Shown one piece after another: positions 57,123-64,000 of a DNA stretch of 64,000 nt. The stretch is taken from assembly GCA_963576475.1 (NCBI GenBank), contig OY754974.1:5753274-5817273 (forward strand), read 5' to 3'. Within the stretch, counting starts at the first letter, position 1; each line of letters begins with the position of its first letter. The notes under the pieces were generated by a model, which saw nothing but the letters and a program-made list of their open reading frames with translations, was not told the DNA's origin and made no database searches. A program made the position numbers and the translations under genes. Origin of the DNA: Molanna angustata. Lineage: Eukaryota > Arthropoda > Insecta > Trichoptera > Molannidae.

Positions 57123-58319
57123 AATCCAAACTCCAATTTGAGAATGTTCAAAACCTCTCTCTCCCGACATGAACAATAACCATATCTATAGCAATTTTTC
57201 CAGAAAACATTTCCTTCCCCACTAAATGCTCTTTCAAATCTTTTGTTCTGTCTTCTGCGAACGTACTATTGTACTTACCGTTTACCATTCAAGCATACCG
57301 ACATTGGAGAGAAGAATCTAATACCTTTAGGAAAATATTAAAATTTTCACTGAGAATGGGGAACACGCCGCTGCATTTTGTTTAAATCTTTTAACAACGA
57401 AACAATAGAAAGAGGAATTTCTACGAAATGGTTAATTTTCATAATACTTATTATCTTTACAATTGTTGTTTTAGCCGGATTACATTTTGAAATTGCAGAC
57501 AGGTCTTATCTAGGGATGCAAGTAAAACAATGGTGCTTTCAACATTTTTTCGTCAATATTCGTTCATTATAAATTGTCCACTAGGGTGGGTCGAAAAATA
57601 TTTCAAAACGCGAAAATTTTGATTGTTGTAGTGTGAAAAAGCTACAATATTTGGTTATCAACCGCCGCTCGCGCATCGCATAGAAAGTTTGAAAACTGTT
57701 GAAAATCGTGCCTTTTTGTAATTTTTTAATACTTGTGATATGAGTTATATCATGACGTGACAGTTTCAAAAATTGAAAAAAGTAAAAAATCTTTTAAAAT
57801 AAAGACGCTTTAGTTTTAAATGCTTGATTGAACAACTTAAATACATTATATTCTAATCAATTATCAATATTTTTCAGTCTTATATAATATCTGAATTTAA
57901 CCAATTTTCCACAATCTACACTATGGACATCTTCCCTCATTTTTCTATTACAAATCTTACTTGAAATAGATTTAATTGAAATTGATGCATCCTACGTGGT
58001 TGATAATTGTAAAATATTAAGAGAGATGATTCGTGCTAGTGAAATTCCAATCCACATTTCATGGGGAAAGTTGAGATCATAACATTGGCGGACGAAAATA
58101 TGATTCTTTGTTTGTCAAAAATTGAAGGCCATGAGATTTTGCAGTTAGGTGAAAAACTAACACCATTGTATTTTACTGGAAACTAGATCTACTTATATTT
58201 AACATGTATCTTCTTATTAGAGTTCATCAACTTCAAGTAATCATAATCATTCCTCAAAAAATGATTTAAAATTTGATTTTGTCATTTTTTAAGTTGGCCA
58301 TTATAAATTGTCATAAGTA
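57123..58319. other. Gene-free stretch
   Basis: AT-rich. A 64-codon frame at 57378-57572 has one hydrophobic segment but no family signature. Confidence 0.4.
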
Positions 58320-58700
58320 GGTATAAATAAATAAATAAACATTTATTGAGACGAAAAGAAGTTTACATACAAATACATAGAAATATATCAACAAATGACA
58401 AGAAAAACAACCTTTTTGACTCAAAAGGACCATGCTCAGCTATGCTGCAGGAAGACAAGCCTCCAGCAGCTGATTTTCAGCATGATCCTATTGCTTCTGT
58501 ATTATAATACGAGGTCTACTTTATTTATATGCAGATAAATATAAATACAAAAAAATGCTCCAAAAATACACATATATAAATATACACACGTACATAAATA
58601 TACATACACGCACAAACATATACACACACACATTTATTTATATACACCCACTCACATTAATACACATAAATTCTCACATACTTCACACTATGATTGCGAG
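58320..58700 (-). repeat. LINE-like 3' UTR with CA-rich block
   Basis: An (AATA)n tail at 58322-58340 on the plus strand is followed by CAAAAGGACCATGCTCAGCT, CAGCAGCTGATTTTCAGCAT and a CA-rich block from about 58567. An antisense LINE 3' end is the simplest reading. Confidence 0.45.
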
Positions 58701-58804
58701 GCCAGAGGCATTGCTCGACAATTCTCTTTAAAAAAATCGATTTTTGTATTTCGTTTTGTAAGTATGTATGTATGTCAGCTGTTTTTATTTGAATGGTACC
58801 TATA

Positions 58805-59100
58805 TACCACCATCCTCTATACCATCACGCCATTTCCCTATTTGGAGAAGGCAGGCTCTTGACATACGTTTCTCGCTTCATTCACGTCCATGCACTGTCT
58901 CATAACACGCTATTCTGTTATTTTTGCTTCTTACATCTCCGTCTTTCAAAATTCCATTTTTGTGATTTGCCAACTTTTCCCTGGCCGAACTCTATTTTTC
59001 GTTCCCCTTTCATCAGACTAATATACTTGTTTGTAAGGCGGTCATCATTCATTCTTCCTATGTGGCCAAACCACCTTAGGGAGTTTGTTTTCATCTTACT
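58805..59100 (-). pseudogene. Degraded C-terminal tail of a LINE
   Basis: The minus strand reads SKMKTNSLRWFGHIGRMNDD, RLTNKYIS, then decays; ATACCATCACGCCATTTCCC at the plus-strand left end matches the 3' terminus of the LINEs at 23430 and 28593. RWFGHIGRMNDDRL is the conserved GHxxRM box. Confidence 0.65.
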
Positions 59101-60254
59101 TTCGATAACTATCGACTATTTACAGAATTCAATGTTACAACAATCTTAAATTTAAACACTCAGACATTTTCCATAAATCGTAAGAAACTAACCGTAAACA
59201 AATAAAGATACTCATATTTTTCAACCCAGTTCCCCAACTTCTTCAAAAAAGCTCCTTCCTTCACACCAATAATCGCTCCTTTTCCTCATTTTATTCTCAT
59301 TATGTACCTATAGTTTTTTTTTATCAATCGTTTTTTCTATTATTATTGTTATTCATTTACCTACTGCTCAATATGTATATACTTGTTTAAATATTTTAAC
59401 TTCATTCTTTTTAATTAGAAGAAAAAAATATTGCCTTGTACCTACTAATTTTAATAGCACCATATTATGTAACCATGCAATTTAAATTGCTGTAGTTTTC
59501 TGAAACAAAATAAATAAATAAATATTTTTCAATCATACATTCTCGTTTAATATGCTCATTTCTTTTTCGATCATACATCGTTTTACCACATATTCGTCTT
59601 AGTGACCTCATTTCAACCGCGTTAATTCTACTTTTGTGCACCATTTCAATGGCAAAAACAATTTTGTAGGTAATATAAAATCTGATTTTTTTTTATCAAT
59701 TTTAACTTAAAAACATTGAAAATTTATAATTCAAACTCGAAAAAGCATGACAAAGCCTTTTCTCTTAAATATGAAAGTGTTTCGTTCTTCTTTCTGTCTA
59801 ATACTTGTCGTTACCTTTCTATAGCAGGTAGATATCACAATATAATAATCTTGTAAATTTTAATTATTTCGCAGTAAGAAAAAAACTTGTGACGCCATTA
59901 CACCCCATTGGAGGGTAACGGACAAAGAAGCAGAGACCCTGGGGCGCAAGAATGAAGTAATTGTATTTTATAAATAATAAGGGATGCATCTTTCAGTGAT
60001 GGTATTATTTTCACCATCAAAAGCAAACAAAGCTCTCCGTGGAAAAGTTTTCAGAGATAATAATTGTATTTCAAGATTTAAAATCGCATTGCAACCTTAC
60101 CAGAGGGTATAAAGATTTTTTCGCATCAAACACCAGTCTGACCAGTAAAAGATTTTATTTTTTTGTTTCGTAATTTTATTTGGTCATTGTAAAATTTATA
60201 CCGTTGGAGATAGTATGGAACCACCCCGACTTTAACTTATTTAAGAAATTTCTT
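59101..60254. other. Gene-free stretch
   Basis: AT-rich. A GAGGGTAACGGACAAAGAAG stretch near 59911 is GC-richer but unrecognised. Confidence 0.4.
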
Positions 60255-60420
60255 TGCTCCATATGTACACAATATAAACAAAAATTTATTGCAAACTCGT
60301 AGGCTTATTGCCATTAAGCAATTTCTTCAAACCAACCAGATTATAAAGTAGTAGTAGTAAACTATATTTACATGTAAAAATATAAAAATTAATACATCTA
60401 GTTTAAAAAAATATATAACA
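60255..60420 (-). repeat. LINE 3' UTR, antisense
   Basis: GGCTTATTGCCATTAAGCAA then TTTCTTCAAACCAACCAG on the plus strand matches the hairpin-bearing UTR of 2461-2818 and 50160-50278. Confidence 0.6.
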
Positions 60421-60560
60421 ATATTTTTTTTGAGACAAATAATTATGGTAAGAGTATGACATTAAGAGGCTAGAATATGAATTAATTTAATACTTTTCTT
60501 GTAAAATTAGTTTTAGTAAAACATTTTTTTATAATTAAAATCTACCGGCTGAGTTTTTTT

Positions 60561-63500
60561 TATATTTGAATTACTATTCTTTCTATTTAATGTTGTATAT
60601 CACATATCAGGTGATAAACAACATTTTAATATTTGAATTACTATTCTTTCTATTTAATGTTGTATATCACATATCAGGTGATAAACAACATTTTAATATT
60701 TGAATTACTATTCTTTCTATTTAATGTTGTATATCACATATCAGGTGATAAACAACATTTTAATATTTGAATTACTATTCTTTCTATTTAATGTTGTATA
60801 TCACATATCAGGTGATAAACAACATTTTAATATTTGAATTACTATTCTTTCTATTTAATGTTGTATATCACATATCAGGTGATAAACAACATTTTAATAT
60901 TTGAATTACTATTCTTTCTATTTAATGTTGTATATCACATATCAGGTGATAAACAACATTTTAATATTTGAATTACTATTCTTTCTATTTAATGTTGTAT
61001 ATCACATATCAGGTGATAAACAACATTTTAATATTTGAATTACTATTCTTTCTATTTAATGTTGTATATCACATATCAGGTGATAAACAACATTTTAATA
61101 TTTGAATTACTATTCTTTCTATTTAATGTTGTATATCACATATCAGGTGATAAACAACATTTTAATATTTGAATTACTATTCTTTCTATTTAATGTTGTA
61201 TATCACATATCAGGTGATAAACAACATTTTTATATTTGAATTACTATTCTTTCTATTTAATGTTGTATATCACATATCAGGTGATAAACAACATTTTAAT
61301 ATTTGAATTACTATTCTTTCTATTTAATGTTGTATATCACATATCAGGTGATAAACAACATTTTAATATTTGAATTACTATTCTTTCTATTTAATGTTGT
61401 ATATCACATATCAGGTGATAAACAACATTTTAATATTTGAATTACTATTCTTTCTATTTAATGTTGTATATCACATATCAGGTGATAAACAACATTTTAA
61501 TATTTGAATTACTATTCTTTCTATTTAATGTTGTATATCACATATCAGGTGATAAACAACATTTTAATATTTGAATTACTATTCTTTCTATTTAATGTTG
61601 TATATCACATATCAGGTGATAAACAACATTTTTATATTTGAATTACTATTCTTTCTATTTAATGTTGTATATCACATATCAGGTGATAAACAACATTTTA
61701 ATATTTGAATTACTATTCTTTCTATTTAATGTTGTATATCACATATCAGGTGATAAACAACATTTTAATATTTGAATTACTATTCTTTCTATTTAATGTT
61801 GTATATCACATATCAGGTGATAAACAACATTTTAATATTTGAATTACTATTCTTTCTATTTAATGTTGTATATCACATATCAGGTGATAAACAACATTTT
61901 AATATTTGAATTACTATTCTTTCTATTTAATGTTGTATATCACATATCAGGTGATAAACAACATTTTAATATTTGAATTACTATTCTTTCTATTTAATGT
62001 TGTATATCACATATCAGGTGATAAACAACATTTTAATATTTGAATTACTATTCTTTCTATTTAATGTTGTATATCACATATCAGGTGATAAACAACATTT
62101 TAATATTTGAATTACTATTCTTTCTATTTAATGTTGTATATCACATATCAGGTGATAAACAACATTTTAATATTTGAATTACTATTCTTTCTATTTAATG
62201 TTGTATATCACATATCAGGTGATAAACAACATTTTAATATTTGAATTACTATTCTTTCTATTTAATGTTGTATATCACATATCAGGTGATAAACAACATT
62301 TTAATATTTGAATTACTATTCTTTCTATTTAATGTTGTATATCACATATCAGGTGATAAACAACATTTTAATATTTGAATTACTATTCTTTCTATTTAAT
62401 GTTGTATATCACATATCAGGTGATAAACAACATTTTAATATTTGAATTACTATTCTTTCTATTTAATGTTGTATATCACATATCAGGTGATAAACAACAT
62501 TTTAATATTTGAATTACTATTCTTTCTATTTAATGTTGTATATCACATATCAGGTGATAAACAACATTTTAATATTTGAATTACTATTCTTTCTATTTAA
62601 TGTTGTATATCACATATCAGGTGATAAACAACATTTTAATATTTGAATTACTATTCTTTCTATTTAATGTTGTATATCACATATCAGGTGATAAACAACA
62701 TTTTAATATTTGAATTACTATTCTTTCTATTTAATGTTGTATATCACATATCAGGTGATAAACAACATTTTAATATTTGAATTACTATTCTTTCTATTTA
62801 ATGTTGTATATCACATATCAGGTGATAAACAACATTTTAATATTTGAATTACTATTCTTTCTATTTAATGTTGTATATCACATATCAGGTGATAAACAAC
62901 ATTTTTATATTTGAATTACTATTCTTTCTATTTAATGTTGTATATCACATATCAGGTGATAAACAACATTTTAATATTTGAATTACTATTCTTTCTATTT
63001 AATGTTGTATATCACATATCAGGTGATAAACAACATTTTAATATTTGAATTACTATTCTTTCTATTTAATGTTGTATATCACATATCAGGTGATAAACAA
63101 CATTTTAATATTTGAATTACTATTCTTTCTATTTAATGTTGTATATCACATATCAGGTGATAAACAACATTTTAATATTTGAATTACTATTCTTTCTATT
63201 TAATGTTGTATATCACATATCAGGTGATAAACAACATTTTAATATTTGAATTACTATTCTTTCTATTTAATGTTGTATATCACATATCAGGTGATAAACA
63301 ACATTTTAATATTTGAATTACTATTCTTTCTATTTAATGTTGTATATCACATATCAGGTGATAAACAACATTTTAATATTTGAATTACTATTCTTTCTAT
63401 TTAATGTTGTATATCACATATCAGGTGATAAACAACATTTTAATATTTGAATTACTATTCTTTCTATTTAATGTTGTATATCACATATCAGGTGATAAAC

Positions 63501-64000
63501 AACATTTTAATATTTGAATTACTATTCTTTCTATTTAATGTTGTATATCACATATCAGGTGATAAACAACATTTTTATATTTGAATTACTATTCTTTCTA
63601 TTTAATGTTGTATATCACATATCAGGTGATAAACAACATTTTAATATTTGAATTACTATTCTTTCTATTTAATGTTGTATATCACATATCAGGTGATAAA
63701 CAACATTTTAATATTTGAATTACTATTCTTTCTATTTAATGTTGTATATCACATATCAGGTGATAAACAACATTTTAATATTTGAATTACTATTCTTTCT
63801 ATTTAATGTTGTATATCACATATCAGGTGATAAACAACATTTTAATATTTGAATTACTATTCTTTCTATTTAATGTTGTATATCACATATCAGGTGATAA
63901 ACAACATTTTAATATTTGAATTACTATTCTTTCTATTTAATGTTGTATATCACATATCAGGTGATAAACAACATTTTAATATTTGAATTACTATTCTTTC
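60561..64000. repeat. 67-bp satellite array, about 51 copies, continuing past the window
   Basis: The unit runs TTACTATTCTTTCTATTTAA, TGTTGTATATCACATATCAG, GTGATAAACAACATTTTAAT and ATTTGAA. Period 67 was checked by coordinates (for example 60571 and 60638). Units look almost identical; the only variant I noticed is A to T after ACATTTT, at 60561, 61231, 61633, 62906 and 63576. Each unit holds a 12-bp dyad, GTTGTATATCAC / GTGATAAACAAC, with one mismatch and a 7-base loop. 67 is not a multiple of three, so no long frame exists. Confidence 0.98.

Noticed and set aside
57378..57572. Small membrane-protein-like frame (IFIILIIFTIVVLAGL)
   Set aside because: A single hydrophobic run is common by chance in T-rich DNA; no neighbour, promoter or homology supports it.
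60561..64000. CRISPR-like appearance of regularly spaced dyads
   Set aside because: The entire 67-bp unit is repeated with no variable spacers, there are no cas genes, and the window is eukaryotic.

Overview
The window is repeat-dominated DNA of a eukaryote, most likely an arthropod and probably an insect. The evidence is the strong A+T bias, the very long (AT)n tracts, several classes of insect-type non-LTR retrotransposons, tRNA-derived SINEs, a Penelope-like element and a satellite array. The order of the host is not settled; Lepidoptera or Hemiptera would fit. I found no convincing host protein-coding gene, true tRNA or rRNA gene, CRISPR array or viral gene. Nearly every recognisable coding segment is part of a retroelement, usually the last few hundred bases of a 5'-truncated copy.

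Layout. 0-5.7 kb: LINE tails, a 678-bp foldback element flanked by TTAA, two copies of a repeat with a hammerhead-ribozyme-like core, a LINE end split by a 192-bp insertion, and an 800-bp AT tract. 5.9-10.4 kb: tandem duplications, a second hammerhead-like repeat and a 2.8-kb RTE-like retrotransposon (endonuclease + reverse transcriptase) with a 12-bp target-site duplication and only two stop codons. 10.4-24 kb: minisatellite, LINE ends (one with an RNase H domain), a roughly 530-bp MITE-like family with nested insertions, and LINE-in-LINE nesting. 24.5-31.5 kb: 23-bp minisatellite, large palindromes, tRNA-type SINEs and LINE tails. 31.8-38.9 kb: AT tracts bounded by inverted flanks, SINE-like repeats, a 354-bp RTE tail with 11-bp target duplication, a mosaic of tandem repeats and a 154-bp MITE. 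40-46 kb: SINE, (TG)n tract, and a full-length RTE-like element (42638-45951) with an intact frame of about 1,019 codons, inserted inside a SINE with a 12-bp target duplication. 47.4-49.6 kb: a perfect 1,426-bp palindrome of two head-to-head Penelope-like 3' fragments (GIY-YIG endonuclease C-terminus plus hammerhead-like motif), bounded on both sides by (AT)n. 49.6-60.5 kb: further MITE-like, SINE and LINE ends. 60.56-64.0 kb: a very homogeneous 67-bp satellite that runs off the window.

How the parts relate. The full-length RTE-like element is the only apparently coding-competent unit and could supply retrotransposition machinery for its truncated relatives, which carry (GAA)n or (GAT)n tails. 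One SINE-like family shares its 3' hairpin and tail with a LINE whose ends also occur here, which suggests a LINE/SINE partnership. Hammerhead-like cores recur in three unrelated repeat families. Palindromic partial duplications recur at many places, several of them anchored at (AT)n tracts.
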